Of a stretch of 64,000 bases of DNA, positions 34,263-41,801 are shown piece after piece. Numbering within the stretch: position 1 is the stretch's first letter; every line of letters begins with the position of its first letter. The translations under genes and the position numbers were made by a program. The stretch spans positions 62,001 through 126,000 of the forward strand of contig JAGAJM010000004.1 of assembly GCA_017626055.1 (NCBI GenBank), written 5' to 3'. Under the pieces are notes generated by a model. The model worked only from the letters and a program-made list of their open reading frames with translations, did no database searches and was not told the origin of the DNA. This DNA is from a bacterium. GTDB taxonomy: Bacteria > Cyanobacteriota > Vampirovibrionia > Gastranaerophilales > Gastranaerophilaceae.

Positions 34263-34378
34263 GGATAAGGGGTAATATATAAAATCCTCCTATTTCTTTT
34301 GTAACATTTTTGTAAACACAACGACTTTTTATAATGCCTAATACCCAGATGTGATGAACTTTTTCAGCTTTGTCTAGT

Positions 34379-34406
34379 CCGTATTTTTACTTAAGTAAAA
34401 ATACGG
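34379..34406. promoter_or_regulatory. Perfect 28-bp palindrome
   Basis: CCGTATTTTTAC and its exact complement GTAAAAATACGG flank TTAA, itself palindromic, so all 28 bases are self-complementary. There is no T-run on either side. It lies 70 bases upstream of the ATG of the effector-like gene at 34477 and may be an operator for that island or a cruciform/transcript structure. Confidence 0.75.
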
Positions 34407-34476
34407 ATTTCCAAGTTGTAAAAAATATCTCATAATAAAATTTGTTGATACATATTTGAAATTTATGAGGTGTAAA

Positions 34477-35382
34477 ATGGCTAAATTAAGAGGTTTCTTT
34501 AATCAAATTTTGAAAAACAACAGAATATTTACGGCAGAAGATATTGGTGAAATGTCTTCTAAAGAATTTGGTGAAAATGAAAAAGCAATTGATTATCAGA
34601 CAGGAACTCTTGGGATACCATATAGAAGAGATTTACAAGATAATGATGATGTGGAATTTGTTAGTGGTTATACTAGAGCTGATGGCACACAAGTAAAAGC
34701 TCATTACAGGGCAAAATCAGATTCTGTTGCTAATCCTGCTCCAATACATAATGCTCCAACAGGCTTTGCAACTGGAGTTCAAAATAGTTATCAAGCGGAT
34801 TTTTCTAGTTTTTTGAAATCTAATCCTCTTGTTAATATTAATATGCATGAAAACAAAAATTACCCAAATGCTCAAGAAATGGCGAATATTTATTTAGTAA
34901 AACCAGAAAATGTCCCAAAAAGTAATGAATATAATTATATAGCTCCGAATTATGGTTTTGAACATTTGAATGGAAAGTATAGTTTAACTGGTAATAAGAG
35001 TATTCCAAAAGATTGGCCAGGTATTGTTTATAATGGAAATAGTTCAATGTCAAAAAACATATCAAATTCTCAAGAAATGCAAAATCAAATAAGGGCTCAA
35101 TTCGACAATTATAATAATAGATTTTCCAAGGATAAATTGGATATATCTTTCACTCAAGATCCTAATTTACATCGTTCAATTGCACATGGTACGATACTTG
35201 AACCTAAAATAGATTCTGAGGGGTATTTTACTGGATACTTGTATGATAAATATGATTTTGATTTTATGAAAGACTATGCATCAAATCCTAAACTAACTGC
35301 AGCTAACAATTTATTTGCACTGTTAGGTTTAGGTTCTAATCGAAATTATTATACAATTGCACCAGTAAAATTTAAATGGTAA
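34477..35382 (+). CDS. Unrecognised protein, possible effector, 301 aa
   Basis: Not recognised with certainty. The N-terminal IFTAEDIGEMSSKEFGENEKAI and the segment FVSGYTRADGTQVKAHYRAK recall sequences I have seen near phage structural genes and in polymorphic toxins, but this is from memory. The C-terminal 80 residues (HGTILEPKIDSEGYFTGYLY, YDFDFMKDYA, NYYTIAPVKFKW) look like a compact mixed domain. No signal peptide or TM helix is visible. The ATG at 34477 has GAGGTG upstream. Two AT-rich paralogous membrane proteins follow it directly, an arrangement like effector plus immunity genes. The island is AT-rich relative to its neighbours, suggesting transfer. Confidence 0.6.
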   Translation: MAKLRGFFNQILKNNRIFTAEDIGEMSSKEFGENEKAIDYQTGTLGIPYRRDLQDNDDVEFVSGYTRADGTQVKAHYRAKSDSVANPAPIHNAPTGFATGVQNSYQADFSSFLKSNPLVNINMHENKNYPNAQEMANIYLVKPENVPKSNEYNYIAPNYGFEHLNGKYSLTGNKSIPKDWPGIVYNGNSSMSKNISNSQEMQNQIRAQFDNYNNRFSKDKLDISFTQDPNLHRSIAHGTILEPKIDSEGYFTGYLYDKYDFDFMKDYASNPKLTAANNLFALLGLGSNRNYYTIAPVKFKW

Positions 35383-35413
35383 AATACTTGAAACTATAGA
35401 AAGGGTATATACT

Positions 35414-35974
35414 GTGCAAAAAATGAAAAAGGTTCTGTCAAAAGATATTTTAATAATAATTTTTGTAAATTTATTTTTAGCAAATATATATCCTCATGGT
35501 CTTTTTATTGCGGTATATTTTGCAACCCCTTTTTTATTTGAAGAAAGTGGAACTTTGACTCAGAAAATGATGTTTACTTTTGCATTATTTTTACCAGTAG
35601 TTAGATTATTTTGGCTTCCGATTTTATATGCTAGGATGGAAAAATATTCAAATAATGAACTGGTACAAAAGTTTATATCTAATTTGAAAAATAATAGTAA
35701 GTTTAGATGGAAAACATTATGCATAGTTGAAATTCCATTGATTTGTTATTGTTTATTTAAATTAATAAATGTTGTTTTAAATGGGTGGCAAATCGGTGCT
35801 GGTTTTAATTATACCGATTATAGTACAATAAATTGGATGTTTTATAAGAATCAATTATTAAATATTTCTTGTGAATTATTGATTTTGGTTTTAATGTTAA
35901 TGATATTTTTCGATTTGTTCGGAAGTTATATAGTATTATTTCTATGGTGGAAAATTCGCGGAGAATTGAAGTAG
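35414..35974 (+). CDS. Multi-pass membrane protein A of a paralogous pair
   Basis: About four hydrophobic segments (IIIFVNLFLANIYP; LFLPVVRLFWLPILY; CIVEIPLICYCLFKLIN; LLILVLMLMIFFDLFGSYI) and a basic ending WWKIRGELK. The start GTG at 35414 is chosen because AAAGGG is eight bases upstream; an ATG at 35423 is the alternative. Its last 24 codons are almost identical, DNA included, to those of the next gene. Very AT-rich. Located right after the effector-like gene, it could be an immunity protein, but no family is recognised. Confidence 0.62.
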   Translation: MQKMKKVLSKDILIIIFVNLFLANIYPHGLFIAVYFATPFLFEESGTLTQKMMFTFALFLPVVRLFWLPILYARMEKYSNNELVQKFISNLKNNSKFRWKTLCIVEIPLICYCLFKLINVVLNGWQIGAGFNYTDYSTINWMFYKNQLLNISCELLILVLMLMIFFDLFGSYIVLFLWWKIRGELK

Positions 35975-36002
35975 ATTTGATAAAAAGAAAAGGTAATTAT
36001 TA

Positions 36003-36548
36003 TTGAAAATAAATAATATGATAAAAACATTGGAAAAATATATAAATTGGCAAATACTATTAATTGTTTTTGTCAATCTTTTTCTTGCAAATTTAGTGCC
36101 ACATATTTTTTTCCCTACTCTTCTTTGGTGTTTTGCGGGATTTTTGGGAAAAGAGCTTTCAGAGCATGATTCTTTGATCTGTTATATTCTTTTGGGTTTT
36201 ATACTATTAAGGATTTATTGGCTACCTGTAATGTATAATATTTGTGAGCATAAATTTAAGAATGAGATTATGCAAGAGTTTATATATAAATTGAAAAACA
36301 ATAATAAATTTAGAAGGAAATTTTTATTTTGTATAGAATTACCATTGTTGATGTTTATGTTAGGGTCAATATTATATGAAATTTTTATAACGTGGGATGA
36401 GATAAAACCATTAATGCATCTTTCGTGGATATTTGATATAGTTATTTTCAATTTTATATTTTTATTAATAAGTATGATATTTTTTGATTTGTTCGGAAGT
36501 TATATAGTATTATTTCTATGGTGGAAAATTCGTGGGGAATTGAAGTAA
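36003..36548 (+). CDS. Multi-pass membrane protein B of a paralogous pair
   Basis: Paralogue of the preceding protein: FVNLFLANLVPH near the N-terminus, LLRIYWLPVMY in the middle, FLFCIELPLLMFML, and an identical ending IFFDLFGSYIVLFLWWKIRGELK region. The start is a TTG at 36003 with AAAGG nine bases upstream; the next ATG (36018) is too far from that site. A terminator follows. The 5' two thirds diverge strongly while the 3' ends are nearly identical, which points to gene conversion or a recent partial duplication. Confidence 0.62.
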   Translation: MKINNMIKTLEKYINWQILLIVFVNLFLANLVPHIFFPTLLWCFAGFLGKELSEHDSLICYILLGFILLRIYWLPVMYNICEHKFKNEIMQEFIYKLKNNNKFRRKFLFCIELPLLMFMLGSILYEIFITWDEIKPLMHLSWIFDIVIFNFIFLLISMIFFDLFGSYIVLFLWWKIRGELK

Positions 36549-36564
36549 TTTTGATAAAAAGAAA

Positions 36565-36590
36565 AGGCAGCTTTTAGGCTGCCTGTTTTA
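36565..36590 (+). terminator. Terminator at end of the AT-rich island
   Basis: The stem AGGCAGC/GCTGCCT (36565-36571, 36578-36584) is followed by GTTTTATC. It closes the three-gene plus-strand unit. Confidence 0.85.
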
Positions 36591-36624
36591 TCTAAACTAT
36601 CTCTCTTCTCATACCAATTTTATT

Positions 36625-37140
36625 CTATTGTAGAGATGTTCTCCACAAAGAATCGTTAAATTTGTTTTGTTGTGGAACTGTATCTGCTGATAATGTTACA
36701 TTGCTTGGAGCAAATACAAATACCAAATCCCCAACTTTTTTAGGTGTTCCGTTTAATGCTTGAGATGCACCACAAACAAAGTCAATTGTTCTTTGTGATT
36801 GTTCTTTGTCTAATAAGTACAAGTTAAGCATAACGATTTTTCTGTCTTTTAAGTGTTGAACGATTGTGGCAGCGTCATCAAATGAGCGAGGTTCAACAAC
36901 AATAACTTCACTTCCACCTCTGTTAATGCTTGGGTGATTTAAAACTTTTGATTCAGTATGTTTTTCTGGAACTTGTGCATATGCTGGGGCAATTTCTCTT
37001 AAAGCACTGCCAACTTCTTCATATTCATACTCATCATCATAACCTTCTTCATCATTAATATCTACAAAAGGATTTTCCCCACGGAATCCATCCATTACGA
37101 AATCATAAACTTTTCTCAAGCTATCTGTTATTGCTGCCAC
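36625..37140 (-). CDS. sepF: Cell division protein SepF
   Basis: SepF anchors and bundles FtsZ at midcell in Gram-positive bacteria and Cyanobacteria. The N-terminal amphipathic membrane-binding helix is near ITDSLRKVYDFVMD, followed by an acidic linker (DDEYEYEE) and the SepF fold (VEPRSFDDAATIVQHLKDRKIVMLNL; QRTIDFVCGASQALNG). Translation starts at GTG after GGAGG. It is 15 bases downstream of yggS, the standard pairing. Confidence 0.93.
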   Translation of the reverse strand: MAAITDSLRKVYDFVMDGFRGENPFVDINDEEGYDDEYEYEEVGSALREIAPAYAQVPEKHTESKVLNHPSINRGGSEVIVVEPRSFDDAATIVQHLKDRKIVMLNLYLLDKEQSQRTIDFVCGASQALNGTPKKVGDLVFVFAPSNVTLSADTVPQQNKFNDSLWRTSLQ

Positions 37141-37155
37141 TGACTTTTCCTCCGA

Positions 37156-37821
37156 TTATTTAAATAACTTTCTACCTACCCTTAACATTGTCGAACCTTG
37201 TTCTGCCGCAATTTTGTAATCTTGGCTCATACCCATTGAAATTTCTTTCAGTTCACAATTAAATTTTTTCTCTAGTTTATTTCGGATTTCTACTATTTCC
37301 GAAAATAGTTTAGCTAACTCTTCTTCATCTGCTCCAAATGGAGCCATATTCATTATCCCAACTATCTCAAGAGCTTCAAACTGTCTGATTTGATTAAAAG
37401 CCTCAAACACTTCATCTTCTGAAAATCCGAATTTTTGTTCTTCATTAGCATTATTCACTTGGATAAGCACTTTTTGAACTTTACCGATTTCTGATGAGTG
37501 TTGTGAGATGCTTTGAGCAAGTTTTACAGAATCTACCGAATGAATGTAATCAAAAACTTTTACTGCGTATTTCACTTTGTTGCTCTGAAGATGTCCAATA
37601 AGGTGAAATGTTGAGTTTTCTCTTACTTCTTGTGGCAAATTCTGAATCTTTTCAGAAGCCTCAATTACTCTTGATTCTCCGAAGTCACGCAAACCAGCAT
37701 TGTATGCTTGAATTATCGCTTCTCCGTCAAAATACTTGGTAACTGCAATTATTCTGGGTTTAGAAGGTGCGATTTCTTCTTGTATTTGTAAAAGATTCCT
37801 ACTAATTGTCTCAAACATCAT
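37156..37821 (-). CDS. PLP-binding homeostasis protein YggS/YlmE family
   Basis: This single-domain TIM-barrel protein controls free pyridoxal phosphate. The PLP-lysine segment IIAVTKYFD, the GESRVIEA segment (GENRVQE in most), FHLIGHLQSNKVK, IMNMAPFG and SMGMSQDYKIAAEQGSTMLRVGRKLF are all visible. It is the first gene of the yggS-sepF operon and has a consensus-like promoter. Confidence 0.94.
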   Translation of the reverse strand: MMFETISRNLLQIQEEIAPSKPRIIAVTKYFDGEAIIQAYNAGLRDFGESRVIEASEKIQNLPQEVRENSTFHLIGHLQSNKVKYAVKVFDYIHSVDSVKLAQSISQHSSEIGKVQKVLIQVNNANEEQKFGFSEDEVFEAFNQIRQFEALEIVGIMNMAPFGADEEELAKLFSEIVEIRNKLEKKFNCELKEISMGMSQDYKIAAEQGSTMLRVGRKLFK

Positions 37822-37862
37822 TTAACCTCTACAAGAAAACTACTCAAACTGAGCATGATTTA

Positions 37863-37891
37863 ATTGTACCTTAGTTTTTCGGCATGTCCAA
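37863..37891 (-). promoter_or_regulatory. Promoter of yggS-sepF
   Basis: On the minus strand TTGGAC (37886-37891), 17 bases and TACAAT (37863-37868) lie about 42 bases before the yggS ATG. Confidence 0.75.
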
Positions 37892-37929
37892 AATATTTAT
37901 TTGCTGTAATAATTACAAAAAACAAACAT

Positions 37930-37962
37930 GGCTGAAACCATGTCGCTGACATGATTTCAGCC
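37930..37962 (-). terminator. Hairpin after the DUF2023 gene
   Basis: GGCTGAAA (37930-37937) pairs with TTTCAGCC (37955-37962), with an inner ATGT/ACAT stem. Read on the minus strand it is followed by TTTGTTTTTTG, so it should end the transcript from the gene at 38106-38438. Confidence 0.7.
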
Positions 37963-38105
37963 GTATTCAAGTTTTGGTTTGTGTGTTTACATATCTTAAT
38001 AATCAAAAAAAGATGTAGGGTCTAAAGCCTTGTTATTATTAAAGAGCATGCTATTTTCTAGCGAAACATCAATAAAGTGGTTGAGTGAATGATTTTTACA
38101 AAAAG

Positions 38106-38438
38106 TTACCAGCAAGTTTTTTGTGGGGTTATTTTCCCTAGAAGCCTGTTATATTGCTCGTTTCGAGAATAACCCAGCATTATCCCTAATATAAAATCCT
38201 CATATGGCGTTAATCTGTCCAGATTTTTACTTGAAAATCCTCGTATTATTTTAAGGCATGGGTTGGAACCAAAGTATATGTTGATTTTCCCCTCTCCAAG
38301 ATTATCTATATGATATTGTATTTTCATTTTTTGCAAAATTTCTGTAAGTATTTGTTTATCACTGCTTTCGCAGGTGTATAATGCTAAATCTTTCACCCCT
38401 TTTTTGTATTCGTAAATTAAATGTTTAAATAATTCCAT
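38106..38438 (-). CDS. DUF2023 family protein
   Basis: The sequence matches the DUF2023 pattern I know: MELFKHLIYEYKKGVKDLALYT opening, a central IQYHIDNLGEGKINIYFG, a conserved Cys in NPCLKIIRGF, and LTPYEDFILGIMLGYSRNEQ near the end. Length 110 is normal. The ATG at 38438 with GAGGG upstream is preferred over the longer frame. It is divergent from a ZIP metal transporter 91 bases away. The family's biochemical role is not established. Confidence 0.85.
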   Translation of the reverse strand: MELFKHLIYEYKKGVKDLALYTCESSDKQILTEILQKMKIQYHIDNLGEGKINIYFGSNPCLKIIRGFSSKNLDRLTPYEDFILGIMLGYSRNEQYNRLLGKITPQKTCW

Positions 38439-38498
38439 ATTTCCCTCTTTCTCTCTTCTTATATTGTTAGACGTATAGGTCATGAAAAAGTTTCTTTG

Positions 38499-38507
38499 TG
38501 GTAGTAT
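38499..38507 (+). promoter_or_regulatory. Extended -10 promoter of the ZIP transporter
   Basis: TGG (38499-38501) and TAGTAT (38502-38507) predict a start near 38514, which leaves the AAAGGA ribosome site intact and supports the ATG at 38530 over the one at 38482. Confidence 0.5.
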
Positions 38508-38529
38508 TAAATGTGCAAAGGATGTATTT

Positions 38530-39336
38530 ATGAATATTCAAAATAACTTTGGAATTGCATTTAGCTTAACAATGTTGGCAGGTTTAACAACTGCTATTGG
38601 TGGTGCGATTGCGTTTATTACTCGTAAAGATAATTTAAAAACTCTATCAGTGGGTTTAGGGTTTTCTGCTGGGGTAATGATTTTCATATCCTTTGTTGAT
38701 ATTATTCCAGGTTGTGAAACCTTATTGAAAGCGAACTTTCCAAATATTTATCAATGGTTAGTATTTATTGGTTTTATTGTTGGGTTAGTTGTTTCAATTC
38801 TGATTGACTATTTCTTGCCTGATCACGTTGATACAGAAGAATTGTTAAATCCAGATAGCCCAGAGATGAGTTCTCACAACCATTACAAATTGAAAAGAGC
38901 TGGTTTTATGACGGCTATTGCAATTTGTATTCATAATTTCCCAGAAGGTATGGCAACGTTTTTAACTACTACTCAAGATTTAGCCTTGGGTATGTCTGTT
39001 GCATTTGCGATAGCTATTCACAATATTCCAGAAGGGATTGCGGTTGCATTGCCTGTTTATCACGCGACTGGCAAAAAGCGTTATGCAATGCTTTATGCAG
39101 CATTATCTGGGATAACTGAGCCTATTGGGGCTTTAGTTGGGATGGTAATTTTTGGATTATTTGTTCCTCATATTATGGTGGGCGTTTTAATGGCTGCTGT
39201 TGCGGGGATTATGACATATATTTCATTTGATACTTTGTTGCCGTTGGCTAAAGAGTATGGCAATTGGCACTTATCAATTATTGGTATAATCTCTGGTATT
39301 TTGTTTATCTGGTTAAGTTTAATCCTATTAGGTTAA
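38530..39336 (+). CDS. zupT: ZIP-family zinc transporter (ZupT-like)
   Basis: Inner-membrane importer of zinc and other divalent metals. Eight hydrophobic segments are predicted, with the metal-binding helices IHNFPEGMATF and IHNIPEGIAVALP in TM4 and TM5. A short histidine-bearing loop (SSHNHYKLK) sits between TM3 and TM4. The ATG at 38530 gives 268 residues, close to E. coli ZupT. No zinc-regulator site is recognised in the divergent intergenic region. Confidence 0.92.
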   Translation: MNIQNNFGIAFSLTMLAGLTTAIGGAIAFITRKDNLKTLSVGLGFSAGVMIFISFVDIIPGCETLLKANFPNIYQWLVFIGFIVGLVVSILIDYFLPDHVDTEELLNPDSPEMSSHNHYKLKRAGFMTAIAICIHNFPEGMATFLTTTQDLALGMSVAFAIAIHNIPEGIAVALPVYHATGKKRYAMLYAALSGITEPIGALVGMVIFGLFVPHIMVGVLMAAVAGIMTYISFDTLLPLAKEYGNWHLSIIGIISGILFIWLSLILLG

Positions 39337-39371
39337 TCTATTACTGAATTTTAACAATTTAGCGAAAACTA

Positions 39372-39400
39372 TCGACAAATAAGTATTTTTGTTGTATGTT
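39372..39400 (+). promoter_or_regulatory. Promoter of rplI
   Basis: TCGACA (39372-39377), 17 bases, TATGTT (39395-39400). The leader to the ATG is about 34 bases with AAAGGAG. Confidence 0.65.
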
Positions 39401-39440
39401 AGGGCTACATGCAGAAATATAAATACAAAGGAGAATAAAA

Positions 39441-39938
39441 ATGCAAGTTATATTGAAGAAAGAAGTTCAAAACTTAGGCGAAGTAGGCGATGTAGTAAAT
39501 GTTAAAGATGGTTATGCAAGAAACTTCTTGTTACCACAAGGTGCTGCTGAAGTTGCAACAGCTGGTGCTTTAGAAAATAGAGAAAAAAATATCGCTAGAA
39601 TTAAAGCTAAACAAGAAAAATTACACCAAGAAGCTCTAGCTAAAGCTGAAGCTATCGAAAAATTCGGTAAATTAGAATTGTCAGCAAAAGCTGGTGAATC
39701 TGGTAAATTATTCGGTACAATTACAACTAAAAAATTAACTGAAGAATTACAAGCTCAAGCTGGTATTGAAGTTGATAGAAAATCAGTTTCTCTAAACGCT
39801 CCTATCAACAAAATCGGCGAATACAAAATGCTTATCAAATTAACTTCTAAAGTTAAATGCGAATTAGCAATTTCAGTTTCAGCTTCTGAAGTAGTTAAAG
39901 AATCTATCGAAGAAGTAGTTGAAGAATCTGCTGAATAG
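39441..39938 (+). CDS. rplI: 50S ribosomal protein bL9
   Basis: bL9 has an N-terminal rRNA-binding domain (QVILKKEVQNLGEVGDVVNVKDGYARNFLLPQGA pattern, seen here in order), a long central helix (KAKQEKLHQEALAKAEA) and a C-terminal domain with LFGTITTKKL. The 165 residues exceed the usual 148 because of an acidic Val/Glu-rich tail. rpsR and rpsF, common neighbours, are absent; a one-carbon gene group follows 23 bases later. Confidence 0.97.
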   Translation: MQVILKKEVQNLGEVGDVVNVKDGYARNFLLPQGAAEVATAGALENREKNIARIKAKQEKLHQEALAKAEAIEKFGKLELSAKAGESGKLFGTITTKKLTEELQAQAGIEVDRKSVSLNAPINKIGEYKMLIKLTSKVKCELAISVSASEVVKESIEEVVEESAE

Positions 39939-39961
39939 TATAGATATTAAAGGGAGTGTGG

Positions 39962-41038
39962 ATGAATCAGAGTTCTAATTTAAAACTACAAGCACTTGCG
40001 ATTGGTTCACTACCTCACGATAATGTTGAAGAAGCTATGTTGTTGGTTAAAAAGGATTTTTCAGAAATTCCATTTTTCCCACAACTTGCAAATATTAACA
40101 AAAGCGAAGACATGACATTTCAATTTTTGGAAGGATTGCCTTCGTTTTTGTATTCTAAGCTAGAAAATTTTTCTATTGATTCAGAAAGCGATGAGTTCTT
40201 TGAAGCATTAGAAGAATTTTTTATAGACTATGAAGAAATTATTTCTGATATAAATTCAGAAAAACTTGAAAAATACGGAATTAGTGAACAGTTTTCATCA
40301 TCGTTTCCTGTTTTTGAACAGATAATTAGGGAAACTAAACCAAAATTTGCTAAAGGACAAATTATTGGACCATTTACTTTAGCATCTATTTTGAATGATA
40401 AAAACGGCAAGAGTGCCTTGTACGACGAAACTTTGCGTGAAGTAGTTGTTAAACTTTTGACTCTAAAGGCTCTTTGGCAAATTAAACATATAAAAGATGC
40501 AAATCCAGATACTACGCCAATTATTTTTATGGATGAACCATCGATTTCTCAACTTGGGACTTCTGCATATTTGACAATTGGAGATTATGAAGTAGCAGAT
40601 ATGTTGAGAGAGATCAGTGATATTATCAAAGAGAATGGCGCAATGAGTGCAATTCACTGTTGTGGGAAGTGTGATTGGGTTTTACCGATTGCAGTCGGGG
40701 TTGATATTATTAACTTTGATGCTTATGCTTATTTAGAACATTTTTCACTTTTTAGAAAAATAATTGAGAAATATCTAAATAATGGTGGGAAAATTGCTTG
40801 GGGTTTAGTTCCAACACTAGATAGTGTGGCGTTAGAGAAGATTACACTTGAAGAATTGGTTCAAAATTTTGAAAATTCCGTTAAATATTTGACTAAAAAA
40901 GGTATTGATGAGAAACTTATTATAGATAATTCGCTAGTGACACCATCTTGCGGTGCTGGATCATTGAGTGTTGAGATGGCTGAAAAGGCAATGGATTTGG
41001 TTTGTGAATTGTCAAATGAGTTAAGGAAGAGGTTTTAA
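39962..41038 (+). CDS. MetE/MtaA/UROD-superfamily zinc methyltransferase-like protein
   Basis: A (beta/alpha)8 barrel of the cobalamin-independent methionine synthase / uroporphyrinogen decarboxylase superfamily. Zinc-ligand candidates are His232 and Cys234 in IHCCGKC and Cys330 in TPSCGAG, the H-x-C...C pattern of MetE and of methylcobamide:CoM methyltransferases. It lacks the N-terminal MetE domain (358 residues), as in core-only methionine synthases. MDEPSI and GLVPTLDS segments fit the barrel. AGGGAG precedes the ATG at 39962. It is followed at once by a CooC-like ATPase and folD, suggesting one-carbon or corrinoid chemistry. Substrate unknown. Confidence 0.75.
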   Translation: MNQSSNLKLQALAIGSLPHDNVEEAMLLVKKDFSEIPFFPQLANINKSEDMTFQFLEGLPSFLYSKLENFSIDSESDEFFEALEEFFIDYEEIISDINSEKLEKYGISEQFSSSFPVFEQIIRETKPKFAKGQIIGPFTLASILNDKNGKSALYDETLREVVVKLLTLKALWQIKHIKDANPDTTPIIFMDEPSISQLGTSAYLTIGDYEVADMLREISDIIKENGAMSAIHCCGKCDWVLPIAVGVDIINFDAYAYLEHFSLFRKIIEKYLNNGGKIAWGLVPTLDSVALEKITLEELVQNFENSVKYLTKKGIDEKLIIDNSLVTPSCGAGSLSVEMAEKAMDLVCELSNELRKRF

Positions 41039-41040
41039 TT

Positions 41041-41793
41041 TTGACTGTAAAACTTGCAATCACAGGTAAGGGCGGAAGCGGAAAAACTACAATAGTAAAG
41101 GCTTTTATGCAGATTTTTAGGGAAATGTTTCCAGAAAAATCTATTTTGCTTTTTGATAATGATCTTGCAAGTGAATTAGGTCACAGTTTCGGTTTAGATA
41201 TTAGAAATACAATTTATGGTATTAGGAGTGGTAAACACGAGTACAAAACTGGTATTCCAGAAGATATGTCTAAACAGGAATATATTGAATGGGCAATGGA
41301 AGATATTTTAGTATCAATTGATGATAATGTTGATATTATTGTTTCTTGGTTTGTGGGTTCAAAAGACTGTCGTTGCCCTGTAACTAAGTTGATAAATGAT
41401 GCTGTAATTAAATTGATTAGTCGCTATGATTTGGTGATTTTTGATTGTGAATTCGATTTGAAATATTTAAATCAACTTGTTGATACTGAAATTGATTCAA
41501 CAATTATTGTAGGAAATCCAAGTGAAGAATCTGCTCATTTGGCAAAACGTATCGAAGAATTTAGTTCAAAATATGCTGCTGGTAATCAATTGGGTGTTGT
41601 TATTAATAAGGTTAATAATAAAGACATGTCATCTGTTTATGAACTTTTGAAAAAATATGATTTAGATATTTTGGGTGTGATTCCTTATGATGAAGAGTTG
41701 GCACAGAACCCTATTTCAAGAGATTCAAAAGTTATACAAGATGCAATTAAGGAATTCTATTTTAGACTAAATCTTCCACAAGCAAAACAGTAG
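41041..41793 (+). CDS. CooC-like P-loop ATPase (deviant Walker A, MinD/ParA type)
   Basis: CooC proteins help insert nickel into carbon monoxide dehydrogenase or activate corrinoid proteins. The deviant Walker A is GKGGSGKTT (9-17), followed by a LLFDNDLASELGHSFG switch region, a CRCPVTKL cysteine pair and VIFDCEFDL. The start is TTG at 41041, two bases after the previous stop, with AAGAGG upstream. Lacking the carbon monoxide dehydrogenase gene in the window, its client protein is not known. A nitrogenase-type or general MinD-like ATPase is less likely because of the CxC. Confidence 0.78.
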   Translation: MTVKLAITGKGGSGKTTIVKAFMQIFREMFPEKSILLFDNDLASELGHSFGLDIRNTIYGIRSGKHEYKTGIPEDMSKQEYIEWAMEDILVSIDDNVDIIVSWFVGSKDCRCPVTKLINDAVIKLISRYDLVIFDCEFDLKYLNQLVDTEIDSTIIVGNPSEESAHLAKRIEEFSSKYAAGNQLGVVINKVNNKDMSSVYELLKKYDLDILGVIPYDEELAQNPISRDSKVIQDAIKEFYFRLNLPQAKQ

Positions 41794-41801
41794 GTGAATA
41801 A

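Noticed and set aside
34379-34406. Terminator of ffh
   Set aside because: The palindrome is over 100 bases from the ffh stop and lacks a T-run on either side.
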